A DNA stretch of 64,000 bases from Epiperipatus broadwayi (GCA_028023455.1 JAQFVV010006341.1:248001-312000); one strand, 5' to 3'. Positions 39,001 through 48,329 are shown, counted from the first letter of the stretch. Numbers and translations are program-made. Notes: generated from the sequence alone by a model not told the origin.

Positions 39001-41813
39001 TTATCTTCTGAGCCATTCTTGAAGTGATTTGTGAAATTTGTTCAGGCAATTTTCCTTCAAACATGAATACTAGTATTATACTTCTGAGCAAAAATAGTGA
39101 TTTTTGTCTCAAACGGACCATTATAATGGCCAGGATGCACGAGTCATTGATTGAATTACTTTGTTCTAATTTTATGAATAGATTTAGATGTTTTAAAAAT
39201 ATTTAAGAGTCAAATGAATTTGTTTTAGAATTGGCTTTGAAGATGGTGCCCAGTTCCTGTTTTTGATAAGTTTTCTTTAGCCTCAGTAAAGATACTTGGG
39301 ATTGAATTTTATCTTTACATTATGTTTATTTGTGGAATAATGTATAATGAGGAATAGAATCCCCTGCATTGGAAGTTTAAATAAATAAATCCTACAATGT
39401 ATCAGAAACAGAGATTATCTGTGAACCATTTTTACAACAGTGACGTGGGATTCATAGAACTAAATCGGTGTATCTCATTATTTATACAGATCTTGAGTTT
39501 GTTTGATATTACTTTGTCCTTCAAGTTTCTAGAATGGACTCTTATTTTATTTTCTGGGCAATTTGCCTTTTCTTTTTTAAGCATACAGCTTCTACATGAC
39601 TGACATTATTACAATACCTATACATTACATACTAATATGGACATTCTGTGTACATTTGGTTTCTTATATCTATAACAAACTTCTGTGCTTTCTTTTTCTA
39701 AATTAGTCTGACAGTCTTTAATATTTTTAGCTGAATATCCCTTATGTTTATCTTAATCAGTTGGGTATTCATCTGACTCAGTTTCTAACTGACAATTTTA
39801 ATACTTTAGGCCAATTGTGTTTAATAGAGATGCATGATTTGTTATAGATTTAGCTAGAATTATCTGGAGATTACAGAATCAAAAATGATATTTGGAACTA
39901 TTAACAGCTTGATCCTAATGCTATGTTCTTTCATTCCATAAATAAATCTGTCTCTTAGTATTTCTTTTAAGAAATCCTTGAAGTCACAGTTCAGTGCTAG
40001 GTTTCTAAGTTCTGTGGCAAAATCTCTAGTCTTTTTCTGCTCTTCCTGAACATGGAGGTTGAAGTTATACTTCTGTAATATAGTTAGGAGTTTTGGACAG
40101 AAATAATCAACAAAGATATTGTGGTATCAAAATCTAATCCAGAAGCATGCGTAGGTCTGACTTAGAACATATGATTTTATATTTTGAATAACTAATGATG
40201 ATTATAAAAAATTGCTAATTTTAATTCAGATTTTTTGATTTAGTTTGCTTTAAGATAAGATGAAAACTTAATCTATATTTGTTAGTCAATTTTGAGAATT
40301 GTCAACATCGAACTCTTCTAAGAAATCACTTTTCACTATTATGATTTTTTTTCTGCCATAAGTAAATATATATATATATATCTTCACAAAAACAATCAAC
40401 TGTGAGTCTCTGTTTCTTTTTGTTATTGACACATTAATAATATTAGCTGTCAATTTTTTTTTTTTCAAATAAATGACAAAAATCTAAACAAGTAATATGT
40501 TAGATGCTGTTGAAACTGGCATTTCCATTATGTTTATACTCAAAAGTAACAATAAAGAATAATCTACAACTCTATAAATAAACATAAAAATGTATTCAGT
40601 ACGAAATATATACAAACATTTTGATACAATCTTTCACTTCTATACACTTTACAAACTATACAAGCTTAATTGTTATCAGTACAACTAATGTTTAGGATGG
40701 ACTGCAGGAAGTTCCTTTTGGACCGTGCCACTTCCAGCCTGTGGTTGATTTTCTTACATGCAAGTACAGTGATTATTGTAACTAGCAGTTTTCTGCTCCA
40801 GGTTTGGGCATGCCTCCCTGCATTCTGTGATATTGTCGACAATATACCAAATGTTACTGAATGTCTGTTAGTTTTATAATACTGTAGTGTCTGTCTTCTT
40901 TTTCAAGTGGGCCTTGATATATAGCAGGATCCCCATCCTTACTGGAAACAATTTAATTCACTGACAAGGATTTCCAGTTGGTCTGTTTATACCATTGGCT
41001 ATTTATTTCCTTGTATTGTTATTTCATTGAACAGTTTATTGCAAGTCAAATCTGATCTGGATATTGTAGTAAGGATAAGTTCATTATGTGAGAGTAAGCT
41101 TAAATGAATTAGAATGAGTTCACAACACTGCTATACATAGTTTGAATTATATCAAACATTTCAGTAACAATTTTGGTCAATTTAAAACAAAATTTAATCT
41201 TAGTGTATTGTCTCATCATAGCTTTCTATCCAAACATGCTAGTGCATGAAACTTTTTATGATTAATAGCTAAACTAGCATACTATATGTAAGTTGCTGGA
41301 AGATAGAGGAAAGAACAAATTATGAGTCACCTTTTTACTGTGACACATATTTGCACATAATTAAAGTTTTAATAACTGAACTTTTTTCAGAATAAAGGAA
41401 TAAACAGTTACTAAATTCAGTCTGAGTATTTTGTGGTCTGATATGTAGAAAAAATTAAGTTCTTACCCCATAACAATAAGCGATCGTCGACAGAATCACT
41501 TTTTATTATTGCAGTTCCCAAAAATGCACCTCATAAATTTATATTATACATATGAAAAATCATTCCAACTTTATTTTTTAATTATTTTTTATTATTAGTC
41601 GTAGGTTGAAAAATCACCAGATTGCTTAATAAATTGTCACATGACTTTACACATCCAATAACAAAATGACTCATTAATTAAATTACCATTTATGATATGT
41701 TTTAGAGAATGTAATCTTGATGAAGAAAAGGAAGATACTCTTGATGAAGATTTCGTAGAAACACCCCAGGTTCAAGTGGGACCTGATGGCTCAATTATTA
41801 TTAATCAGCAAAG
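14290..41813 (+). CDS. BDP1: BDP1 (TFIIIB subunit B''), partial five-exon gene model
   Basis: BDP1 is the B'' subunit of TFIIIB, the nuclear factor that recruits RNA polymerase III to tRNA, 5S and U6 promoters. Joined exons are 14290-15077, 22544-23536, 27238-27353, 36729-36767 and 41706-41813. Junction phases match throughout: 0, 0, then aa|g giving Lys, then ga|a giving Glu. They encode about 680 residues. Identification rests on two conserved blocks just before the SANT domain of the family. Exon 3 has LTMRDFIYWNPSINPMK, matching the family T-M-R-D-F-I-Y-Y...N-P-M motif. Exon 5 has TPQVQVGPDGSIII, matching the family P-x-V-K-V-x-x-D-G-S-I-I block. The first two exons are Lys/Asn/Ser-rich and low in complexity, with short KPNL-like motifs as in vertebrate BDP1. 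The start codon, an expected Lys-rich helix segment before TMRDF, the SANT domain and the C-terminus are not found here. Exon order and identity are well supported; extra small exons could be missing. Confidence 0.85.
17190..17705. repeat. Two diverged direct repeats about 400 bp apart
   Basis: atcgattattttaata, then tttctttt...aataaa and gacaaatgaccccaagatgc occur at 17190-17300 and again at 17590-17700. The second copy has a 13-C run where the first has four. The sequence continues into gctgaaccaaccctcatcag, a motif that recurs near 20.12, 53.72 and 54.20 kb and marks a dispersed repeat family. Confidence 0.65.
18272..18995 (-). pseudogene. Decayed non-LTR retrotransposon (RTE/endonuclease-RT type) C-terminal fragment
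   Basis: On the minus strand, broken frames give DFVHDVIVFANNASEFQEM, then YLGQIINTDRN, INHRIKL, SGFGRNM, LPVFTY, QRNMEKCML, AGHIS and DVSGT-like pieces. These are the order and motifs of the region after the reverse transcriptase active site in craniofacial-type/RTE-like LINE proteins (the F-A-D-D box is F-A-N-N here). Multiple stops and frameshifts make it dead. The fragment at 28.5 kb is the same family on the opposite strand. Confidence 0.75.
19980..20160 (-). repeat. tRNA-like SINE remnant, second family
   Basis: On the minus strand, gtatgaaatagcatggatag, ...gtgaaagtctgagttcaaatctcc includes a good box-B match (gttcaaatc). It is linked to the ctgatgagtgctggttaagc motif of a dispersed repeat. 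A related piece lies at 21630-21710. Boundaries are not clear. Confidence 0.45.
22146..22303. mobile_element. 158-bp TIR DNA transposon (MITE) with 8-bp target duplication
   Basis: Perfect terminal inverted repeats begin GGTACTTTCTTATTTTCTGT and extend about 29 bp. An exact 8-bp target duplication, atttcttt, lies at 22138-22145 and 22304-22311. The interior holds a second short inverted repeat (tttctgcaa/ttgcagaaa). GGTACTT ends plus an 8-bp duplication match the 1352-bp element inside the Gypsy LTR (47867-49218), so both probably use the same kind of transposase. The transposase itself is absent. Confidence 0.9.
22544..23536 (+). CDS. BDP1: BDP1 exon B (Lys/Asn-rich region with KPNL motif)
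   Basis: The acceptor is tttatttag and the donor is cctagg|gtaaga. The exon is exactly 331 codons, phase 0 at both ends. It begins VIKKMGRKKIIKPNLKNLRI; the KPNL motif recalls the repeated KPN motifs of vertebrate BDP1. The rest is rich in Lys, Asn, Glu and Ser, with many repeated charged stretches and no recognisable domain. It ends in an acidic stretch (EDDMEVETPR). A frame this long is improbable by chance in such A+T-rich DNA, which supports it being coding. The open frame continues to 23569 only by reading into the intron. Confidence 0.78.
26836..26953. repeat. 118-bp foldback element
   Basis: Arms tttgaaacccagattagttc...acttgcatggc and gccatgcaagtgag...ttattctgggtttaaa are near-perfect inverted repeats of about 30 bp around a ~55-bp loop. 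A tRNA-like segment (ggtttgaatccta, box-B-like) follows at about 27.04 kb. Confidence 0.75.
27000..27080 (+). repeat. Possible tRNA-derived SINE remnant, third family
   Basis: tagctcagataatatcaagg resembles a box-A region, and ccaggtttgaatcctagtc, 50 bp further on, resembles box B with one mismatch. No tail or target duplication is defined. Confidence 0.35.
27238..27353 (+). CDS. BDP1: BDP1 exon C (TMRDFIY motif)
   Basis: The acceptor is a T-rich tract then attag; the donor is atgaa|gtaggt. The frame opens in phase 0, directly after a TAG that is removed as part of the intron. It gives 38 codons plus two bases: KHWREREKTWIILNKCAEGK, then DSLTMRDFIYWNPSINPM. The TMRDFIY..NP..NPM block is a hallmark of BDP1 orthologues just upstream of the SANT region. 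The second Tyr of FIYY is Trp here. The charged segment before it may match the basic helix that precedes this block in other species. It is shorter than I would expect, so a small in-phase exon upstream may be unseen. Confidence 0.87.
27435..27583. repeat. 149-bp hairpin element with CTGATGA...GAAAC core
   Basis: Inverted arms catatccactttaatgcaaa and its complement bound the element. The centre (27501-27534) reads CTGATGA, then a perfect 5-bp stem GACTG/CAGTC with a 5-nt loop, then GAAACTGTCAGG. CUGAUGA-stem-GAAA is the hammerhead ribozyme core. Stem III and the cleavage strand are not evident, so it may be a degenerate or merely similar sequence. It follows BDP1 exon C by 80 bp and lies in the intron. 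Confidence 0.6.
28543..29090 (+). pseudogene. Decayed non-LTR retrotransposon C-terminal fragment (RTE-like)
   Basis: Frames interrupted by stops encode WSAFGRKNLIL, VLPVLTYGSETWTLNRQAIE, RSMERCMLGVTIRGQK, WVREQTDVTDLI, then frame-shifted LGWAGHIARRDDN, WIPRDCKRP and DEIRKCAG-type pieces. This is the characteristic segment after the RT domain of RTE/BovB-like and related LINEs. It is 5'-truncated and inactive, and is the same family as the minus-strand copy at 18.3 kb. Confidence 0.85.
29540..29625 (-). repeat. Possible tRNA-like SINE remnant ending in (ATG/GATGAT) tail
   Basis: On the minus strand, gtggcacagtggcagatcct...ggggtcatgactcag leads to a tail of aaagatgatgatgattg. It looks like a SINE with a simple-repeat tail, but its boundaries and head are unclear. 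Confidence 0.35.
29789..29901 (+). mobile_element. tRNA-derived SINE, copy 4
   Basis: gtagccgagaagtcagcgca, ccttgcaagcagttg, a small internal duplication (cagttgttcgcagacagttg), box-B-like ggttcgcttcccggccgatg, then ctttgacatatgg and poly-A. The 8-bp core of the target duplication, gaaattat, is at 29781-29788 and 29902-29909. Confidence 0.82.
31475..32037. repeat. Spaced direct repeat (~120 bp, ~425 bp apart)
   Basis: tttggaatatttaaataaa, then cattcaat...t(c/a)ctc(g/a)tatta and taatagtccaRtataaaaat occur at about 31500-31590 and again at 31930-32020. Overlapping short frames at 31633-31927 lie between them and are not supported as genes. Confidence 0.55.
34030..34165. repeat. Short tandem duplication with a G-run
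   Basis: tgttaattatcaggattacc/tgctaatttttaggatcatc, then tgatgagattt/agatgagatta and aaatagtgtatagtg/aaatattgcacagtg, repeat at ~85 bp. A run of about ten Gs separates the copies. Confidence 0.5.
34887..35748. mobile_element. Foldback insertion with 13-bp target duplication
   Basis: A 13-bp direct repeat, tgtactaagaata, lies at 34874-34886 and 35749-35761. The insert consists of one full minus-orientation unit (34887 to about 35340), the first ~50 bp of a second minus unit in direct tandem (to about 35390), and then a 5'-truncated plus-orientation unit (to 35748). It is the same family as the cluster at 3.8-5.1 kb. Each unit holds gacaaaggccacaagccaga plus AACTAGTC. No coding frame is present. 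Tandem-plus-inverted organisation with a medium-length target duplication fits the ends of Penelope-like elements better than a cut-and-paste transposon. Confidence 0.8.
36729..36767 (+). CDS. BDP1: BDP1 exon D (39-nt microexon)
   Basis: This very small exon sits between a strong acceptor (run of 11 T, then cag) and a gtaaga donor. The incoming codon is completed by its first g (Lys with aa from exon C). It encodes NQNEQNEGKEIM and ends with ga, completed by the first base of exon E to Glu. The phases of exons C, D and E fit only in this arrangement. This is a linker of acidic, low-complexity sequence between the TMRDFIY block and the VGPDG block. The call depends on phase and splice-site consensus, because the peptide itself is not conserved. 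Confidence 0.7.
37174..37359. repeat. 186-bp hairpin element with GAAACTGTTAAG core
   Basis: Terminal inverted arms of ~55 bp (tattatataatattcaattg... and its complement) flank a centre with ttgaattgctggagcaatcg, then aaactgttaag. The centre aligns with the core of the 27.4-kb element (stem, CTGGA loop, stem, CGAAACTGTCAG), although the CTGATGA part is altered. The outer arms are unrelated in sequence to those at 27.4 kb. Confidence 0.7.
39400..41000 (-). pseudogene. Old Gypsy-like LTR retrotransposon remnant (LTR, gag, protease pieces)
   Basis: In minus-strand order: an LTR-like stretch at about 40960-40560 (shares ccttactggaaac and gaaatatatacaaacat segments with the LTRs at 47.6 and 52.9 kb); gag at about 40140-39870, giving PKLLTILQKYNFN and CDFKDFLKEILRDRFIYGMK, parallel to CDFKDFMNEALHDHFICGIN of the intact-looking gag at 50.7 kb; a zinc-knuckle remnant at about 39690-39560 (YRYCNNVSHVEAVC, first Cys lost); and a weak protease remnant (SHVTVVKM) near 39.45 kb. 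Stops and indels throughout show long decay. The pol part is not recognisable. Confidence 0.72.
41706..41813 (+). CDS. BDP1: BDP1 exon E (QVQVGPDGSIII block)
   Basis: The acceptor is gttttag and the donor is aag|gtaaaa. After one base finishing a Glu codon it encodes ECNLDEEKEDTLDEDF, then VETPQVQVGPDGSIIINQQ, and ends two bases into a codon (AG, so Ser or Arg). The acidic run followed by P-x-V-x-V-x-x-D-G-S-I-I is the segment found immediately before the SANT domain in BDP1. The next exon, expected to open with Leu-Val/Thr-Val/Ile-Glu and lead to the SANT domain, was not found in the remaining 22 kb. Confidence 0.85.
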
Positions 41814-41873
41814 GTAAAATGATTTTCATAATTTTTATAATTTATTTGAAAATTATTTTATTAAAATAAGTCT

Positions 41874-42072
41874 TACATAGAAGGAAACTTGCGCTGTTCA
41901 TTTTAGTGTATATATCTACATGCAGTGACTCATCAGTAAGAGTTTTAAAAACACAAATGAATCACTTCCACTTAGAGCTTATTCTTATATAAGCCAATTT
42001 TTTCTGTCCATGCTTAATTCAGTACACTAAAACAAATAATGCAGATTTAAAGATTAATTTCCTTCTATGTGA
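41874..42072. repeat. ~200-bp element with terminal inverted repeats
   Basis: The ends tacatagaaggaaa and tttccttctatgtg are inverted repeats, and a second inner pair (ttttagtgta/tacactaaaa) extends the symmetry. It starts 60 bp after BDP1 exon E. The target duplication is not clear. Confidence 0.55.
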
Positions 42073-42079
42073 TTACATA

Positions 42080-42260
42080 TTGTAATGGTCAGGAAGTATA
42101 ATTGTTTTAAACTGGCCCAGAGACATAGGTAAAAGGGAGTTCAAACCTCACCCACCTTCTAGATCATATCTAAGCAATTCACTCCCTTAACCTCTTAAGA
42201 GTTAATTTTCTTACTGCAGTCCGGTGGTCAGGTAGAGACAATACTCTTAGGAATCTTAGT
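42080..42260 (+). repeat. Possible tRNA-like SINE remnant
   Basis: ctggcccagagacataggta, then gggagttcaaacctcaccc contains a good box-B match (gttcaaacc), and a pyrimidine-rich tail follows. No target duplication was defined. Confidence 0.35.
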
Positions 42261-43301
42261 ATGTGATGATCAGACTTAAACATAAAATGTTGTACATCTA
42301 CAACTTTGTTACTATTATAAATTATAATTTATTATTAGTATAAGAATGTCTATATTTCATTTTATGTAATTATTTACAAATAACTTGAGAAAGTATCCAC
42401 ATATGTACTTAAGATTCAGTTGTAAATTACAATTTTTGAAATAAAAGAAAATCCAAAACATATGATATACATTTTAAACACAGGGAAGAATTTGACTAGG
42501 TAGAAAGAAAGTGCAAAAATCTATTTATGGTGCAAGAACATGGTAATGTTAATATGTCTTAATTAGCTAAACAAGCTGAAGGCTGACTTAAATATAGCCT
42601 CAAATATGCAAATATATATATATTTATAACCCTAACAAATCTTTAACAATAAATTTGCATACTAACGTACATAGATCATATATCAACAGGCATAATTATA
42701 AACAAAAGGGTAAGATTCAATGTGATACTCAATAATCATATATATATTGTACCTATATTGATATAGGCACATATAATTTTATCTAAAATTAAATTATTAA
42801 AGTAATTTTTCATAAAAGAGAAACATAAAATTAAATGTTGAGTTTATTGCAGCTTGTTTTCGGAAAAGATAAGAATCAAATAGTTTTCTATCGTTAATTT
42901 CAGAAGGGGAGAGGGGTGTTTCGTTAGAGAAATTAAACTAAGGGTTATAAAAGGAAGTAAAGAGTTTTTATTAGTATTCGTAAAAATATAATTTAAAAGG
43001 TTAAAACATACAAATCTCTTTTCATTCAAGTTTAATTAAAGAAAAAATAATGTTAAAACTAATATATGTGCGTATATATCTGCGATTGTCAACAATAGAA
43101 TAAATGTTATTTTAAATAAATGAAAGTTAAAGAAGATTATCATTAAAAAACACGGCAATGGTTATTAATTAATATCAAACAACATTTTTGCATGGCTATT
43201 ACTAATTAAGCAATCTTTCAAAACATGTTTATCAAATGATTATCACTGGAATTTGACAACAGATCTTTGCAGGAGATATTACGAAGACAACACGTCGCAG
43301 A

Positions 43302-43335
43302 TATAAATAGACTTTTTTTTATTGGACAGTGTCAG
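43302..43335 (+). promoter_or_regulatory. Promoter-like TATAAATAG plus TCAGTTC initiator
   Basis: gatataaatag at about 43300-43310 is followed ~27 bp later by gtgtcagttc, the spacing and sequence of a TATA plus arthropod-type initiator. A possible non-coding first exon would run to the strong donor ctg|gtaagc at 43581/43582. A later ATG (43595) opens 22 codons to another donor, cctag|gtaaaa, at 43661. The region is less A+T-rich than its surroundings. It could be a TE LTR promoter or a real transcription start. Confidence 0.35.
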
Positions 43336-44368
43336 TTCACAAATTTATTGAGTGAGTGCAGTTCAGAAATTAATTGAGCAGTTAACAAACAAAATGCTGT
43401 GTTGAGAAGATCTTAGGAACGCACGTTTATCTCCAGCCCAGATGTCCTAGAAAAAAGCAGATCTGCCCGTGAAATAATGTCAGCTTAACATCTTAGAAAA
43501 TCTCCATCAGTATCTAATTGTCTCCGATAGTAATAATCGTGAAAATCAGGAAACTCAGCAAGGAAACGTCCCAGTTGGCTGGTAAGCATTCATAATGGAA
43601 ACATTTTCACCGAAAGCAGCCTCCAAAGAACAAAATTCTACGTCAACATTCAAAAGCCTAGGTAAAACATTTGCTTATTTCATTTATACTGTAATAGCCA
43701 TTGCATTGCATTAATTCGTATGAATCTTTCAAGAGTCTAATTATATGAACTCTATATCATACATAAATGAACTATTGATGTGTGTGATTAAATTTCAAAT
43801 GCTATGTAGTCCTTTATTATCATTATTATGTGTGTGCATGAGTTAATATGTGCGTGATCCTTATATCAATATTATTAGTCAAAGTAGATAAATTCCCAGT
43901 GTTCTGTTATGAAAATATTCAAGAATATTTAAACTATTTAGAATGTTAATTTAAAATATGCGTGTGTTTTATTAGAAGTATAAAATGTTTAAATTTAGTA
44001 AATAAATGTTAGTTAATAAATTATCTTTAAAATTAAACTTTATTTGTTGGTCAATTCTTTTTAACAAATTCTTTTATCAATTCTTTTAATCACTAATTTA
44101 GTATAATCTATTAGTGATTACAAATAGCTGAGCTAGTCATGAATTTAGGCGTTGAGTTAGTGGCCACTGTTCAAAGTGCACTGTCGATTCTTTTAGACTA
44201 GACAGCTGGTGCCCATGATTAAACACAAATAAAAATGCTTTGGACGTGGTGTTCAACTCAACAGCCGAGAAGAAGCTATGTCCTGGAAATGTAACGTTAG
44301 TTATATACTTTATAGCTATCGTTTGGGCATACATACTCTCCGAGTATGTTCTTCTCTGCCTAAGAGAC

Positions 44369-44399
44369 CGGTGTTTCGAATGCACACATTCGAACACGG
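44369..44399. repeat. Hairpin adjoining the assembly gap
   Basis: ccggtgtttcgaatg, loop caca, cattcgaacacgg forms a near-perfect hairpin with one bulged T. It ends four bases before the run of Ns. Confidence 0.7.
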
Positions 44400-44403
44400 T
44401 TCA

Positions 44404-44903
44404 NNNNNNNNNNNNNNNNNNNNNNNNNNNNNNNNNNNNNNNNNNNNNNNNNNNNNNNNNNNNNNNNNNNNNNNNNNNNNNNNNNNNNNNNNNNNNNNNN
44501 NNNNNNNNNNNNNNNNNNNNNNNNNNNNNNNNNNNNNNNNNNNNNNNNNNNNNNNNNNNNNNNNNNNNNNNNNNNNNNNNNNNNNNNNNNNNNNNNNNNN
44601 NNNNNNNNNNNNNNNNNNNNNNNNNNNNNNNNNNNNNNNNNNNNNNNNNNNNNNNNNNNNNNNNNNNNNNNNNNNNNNNNNNNNNNNNNNNNNNNNNNNN
44701 NNNNNNNNNNNNNNNNNNNNNNNNNNNNNNNNNNNNNNNNNNNNNNNNNNNNNNNNNNNNNNNNNNNNNNNNNNNNNNNNNNNNNNNNNNNNNNNNNNNN
44801 NNNNNNNNNNNNNNNNNNNNNNNNNNNNNNNNNNNNNNNNNNNNNNNNNNNNNNNNNNNNNNNNNNNNNNNNNNNNNNNNNNNNNNNNNNNNNNNNNNNN
44901 NNN
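44404..44903. other. Assembly gap of exactly 500 N
   Basis: All positions are N. The 16 bases before the gap (44388-44403, attcgaacacggttca) are identical to the 16 bases after it (44904-44919), so contig ends overlap or a short tandem repeat spans the gap. Open frames running through the Ns are artefacts. Confidence 0.98.
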
Positions 44904-47875
44904 ATTCGAACACGGTTCAATATATTTAAATATGTGTCTCTGATAGAGTAAAGTCTTCATCATGTCACCAATTTGATTGATGGATCGCTACTTCACCTCT
45001 AATTGGTTATTAAAGAAAGGAACCCATTCACCTAAGTGTGATCCAGGTTCAGGAACAAAGTTCCTTTGGTTAGCTTAGTATCCATTTCTCCTCACTGCTC
45101 CTTTAACAGGATTCATTATTCCAGGCAACTGATATATCCAGTAGTCAAGGAATTCGGAAAAAAAATAATAAGAATGTAGAGACATGATACCATCACCAAG
45201 TAACACAGTATTGGGAATTCAGTCAAATGACTATAAATATTAAAGCCTTATTAACATTAATATATAGATATACAATTTTGTACATTACTATACTAGAAAA
45301 TCCATTATACAATAATAAAACCCCATCCCTTTAAAGTCATTAAATTAACTTATATATGAGTATTATACCAGCATTTATATTTTTAGCATGAGTAATCAAT
45401 AAATTATCATTGTTTAACTAATTTATGGATATAGATTTGATAAATATTGAATATATAAATATGTGTAAAAAAATCGCACCATGCCTTTCTATTACAAAAT
45501 AAATAAATAATACAAGCGAAAGGGAAGCATCAAATGCATATGAATTGCTTTACTGCTATAGTATTGCAATGATCTCATGAGAGTTCTACATTTTTGTGAT
45601 TACTTTTGCAAAGGATTTAAAAAAAACATGGCAAGATTTAAAGAACAGTGTATAAATATGATGCATAGCAATTCACTTGGACCTGGATGACCTTTTTCTC
45701 ATATTAATTTAAGCTGGTTCTTCAGAATAGCATATGACCAAGAGTGGTACAATTGACTAGGCAGCTTATTTCTTGAATGAAGACATGGCAGATCAACAAG
45801 CTAAATTCATTTACGGTGACAGGAATATTGGCACAGTTACACAGGTCAGCAGACTTCATACGGGCAGCAGTTCACCAACTCCATCAGGATTCCAAACTTG
45901 TACTCCTCTGAGATGGCTAAGGTGAAATGGACACAAGATTTCTATACATAGGTCATTATGCATGTTTAGTAGCCAAATAATTAATGGGATTCTTAAAACT
46001 TGCTGGATTGAGATCTTGTGGACAATCTTGCAGAAGATCCTGTTTTAGCATTTACCTAGGTATTTATACTATTTTTCAACAAAAGGCATCCGGATTAAGT
46101 TTAATTAAAAATGTTTCTGCTGCTAATAATTTTGATCAGCTTAACTAAAATTTAATCCTTTACTTTTTATTAATTAGTCAATTTTTCCAAATTCTGAATG
46201 CCTTTTGTCAACTTGGATTCCTTACAATAATTAAACATCAATCAACACCTTTTTACCATAAGGCCAAATATTGTAAACATTATCTTTTAAATACATAATA
46301 TTCAAGACAAATTAATTAAATATGGTTTCAATAATATTTATAAATATACCAGAGCTTCATAATTAATCTTCCTTTACAAATTTACCCAAATTTTATTAAA
46401 ATACAATGGTAAGGAATTTTAAATTTAAATTACTTAATTATTTTTATCAGAATGTTCGCAAATCTGTTATATAAATAGATATGTTTAAGCATCCTGCTTT
46501 TACAAATGTATAAAAATCTAGTATTAAAGTTAAGTAGATTTAATTTAAATTCCTTAATTACTTATCTAATCTTTTAAGGAATTTTCTAGATTTTGTAAAT
46601 CTAAGCTAATTATTTCTGACCCTTTCTACACACATATACATGTGCTTACATTCATTCTTATAAGTCTTAAATAAATTAATAAAATACATTTTTATTTAAA
46701 TATAAATTGACATGAAGCATATATAGATATATCTTGAATATATTCCACCTGTATTGTTAAAAGAAGGTTGCCTTGACAACAGATTGAGATTGTTATCAAT
46801 ATTGAGATTGTCTAAGTGTTGACTGGTTTCTATTCATTCTATGTATATAAATGAAAGTAGAGTTGATATGTAAAAAAAAAAGTTATTACATGAGTTTTGA
46901 AACCTGATAAAGACAAATATTTAAACAGGATTTTATAATAATTGATGGGGAAAAAAAATTAAAAATTAAATTTTGGTATATTTTATTTGTACAATATTTG
47001 CTGTATAAAATTATAAGATAAATTGTTAGTTTTAACTATATACAAAAAATAATTTCTTTAGTGCACAATTCTTGGGAGAAATATGAATTATTTAACTTCT
47101 CTCACTTTATTAGGGAGAATAATCTTACAGGCAAAACATGAGTTTAAATAGAACAATACTTAGAACACTCTTTTTAAAATTTGATTTCCAAGTATCAAAT
47201 TTTCTGCAATGACAACTTTGATACCAACTATTTCAGATAAATATATTAATAATTACTAATTATTTATTAAACTAGAGATTATCTCTAGATATAACTTTAA
47301 CTCACAGTTCAACACTAATATATCTGACTTACTCAACTTTTCCATATATAATATCTTTTAAGATATACTTATATATGGATAAAGCTATCTGGTTGATATC
47401 AAAATTGGGAGTGCATAAAATGTGAAAGTTGAAAATCAAAAAGAGATAGAGATGAGCCATCATCATTGAAGATAAATTCAAGGTATTTCTGATATTTTAA
47501 GCATTTAAAAATCAAATTAATCTAATCAAAAACTATATAGATTACACAGTTATTTTATTTATCATACATTCCAATTTTGTTGAAAAGAAGGGGAAGGTTT
47601 AATGCTATTTTTTTTTTTCAAAAAAAAAAGAAGGAAGTGTTGTGTTTGGTTAGGCTTGCAGGTTTGTTACAAAACCAACAGACACAAAAAGAACAACTAT
47701 TCAGCAATAAAGATATATAATTTATTAGTACAAAATATATACATACATTAGTTAACAAATGAACAAATATAGTTGAGATGCTTCAATGCTGAGATAGTTG
47801 TGCGGAGTAAGGAACTCGCTTCCAGCTAATGATTAGGCTGCATCGTGAGTTCTGGTAAGAAGACTCGGTTCTTGT

Positions 47876-48070
47876 GTATAATTCAACCGATGACATATTA
47901 CCCTGAAGGCATATCAGTCTAATCTTGCGATTTTTAAGATAACGTCTCCAAGTGATCTGCGGACACATGTAATCGCTAAAATGTGTCCACAGATCACGTG
48001 AACACGGAATGTTAAAAATCGCAAGATTAGACTGATATGCCTTCAGGGTAATACGTCATCGGTTGAATTA
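47876..48070. repeat. Subterminal hairpin, arms of ~95 bp
   Basis: ataattcaaccgatgacata...ccctgaaggcatatcagtct...gcgatttttaa is repeated in inverse up to 48070, and the inner part (gatctgcggacacat/atgtgtccacagatc) is also paired. One arm includes the element's own terminal sequence. Confidence 0.85.
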
Positions 48071-48329
48071 TCCAGGTCACATGCTAAAAAATATTCAAAA
48101 ATGAAAAATATCTGACACAGGTCAGGCAAATACTAAAAAAAAAATAAAAAAAATGTACATGCATGTGTCAAAATATTATTCTCAATTTTAAAATACAGCA
48201 GTGCGTAGCGCTGGAATTGGCGGGGGGGCCTCCGGATGTTTTTGTCAAGCCGCAGGCTCGGCGCACATGTATATCAGACATTGTATTACTCTCATAGCTG
48301 TATGATATAATTCAGAAATTAAAAATAAA

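Larger units (their letters stand above)
36768..41705 (+). other. BDP1: BDP1 intron D-E (4.9 kb)
   Basis: Contains a hairpin element at 37.2 kb and a decayed minus-strand Gypsy-like copy at about 39.4-41.0 kb. The 37.4-39.3 kb and 41.1-41.7 kb parts show no feature that I can support; 38.0-39.3 kb may be eroded pol of the same Gypsy copy. Confidence 0.6.
41814..47632 (+). other. Start of the next BDP1 intron or downstream DNA
   Basis: After exon E no further BDP1 exon was found. The stretch holds a small inverted-repeat element (41.87-42.07 kb), a tRNA-like segment (42.1 kb), a promoter-like/exon-like segment (43.3-43.66 kb), the 500-N gap, and otherwise nameless A+T-rich sequence (44.9-47.2 kb). 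A slightly less A+T-biased part at 45.64-46.0 kb has no coding frame. Confidence 0.5.

Noticed and set aside
44240-44963. Long open frames of 170-229 codons on both strands
   Set aside because: They run through the 500 Ns of the assembly gap and have no real sequence in the middle.
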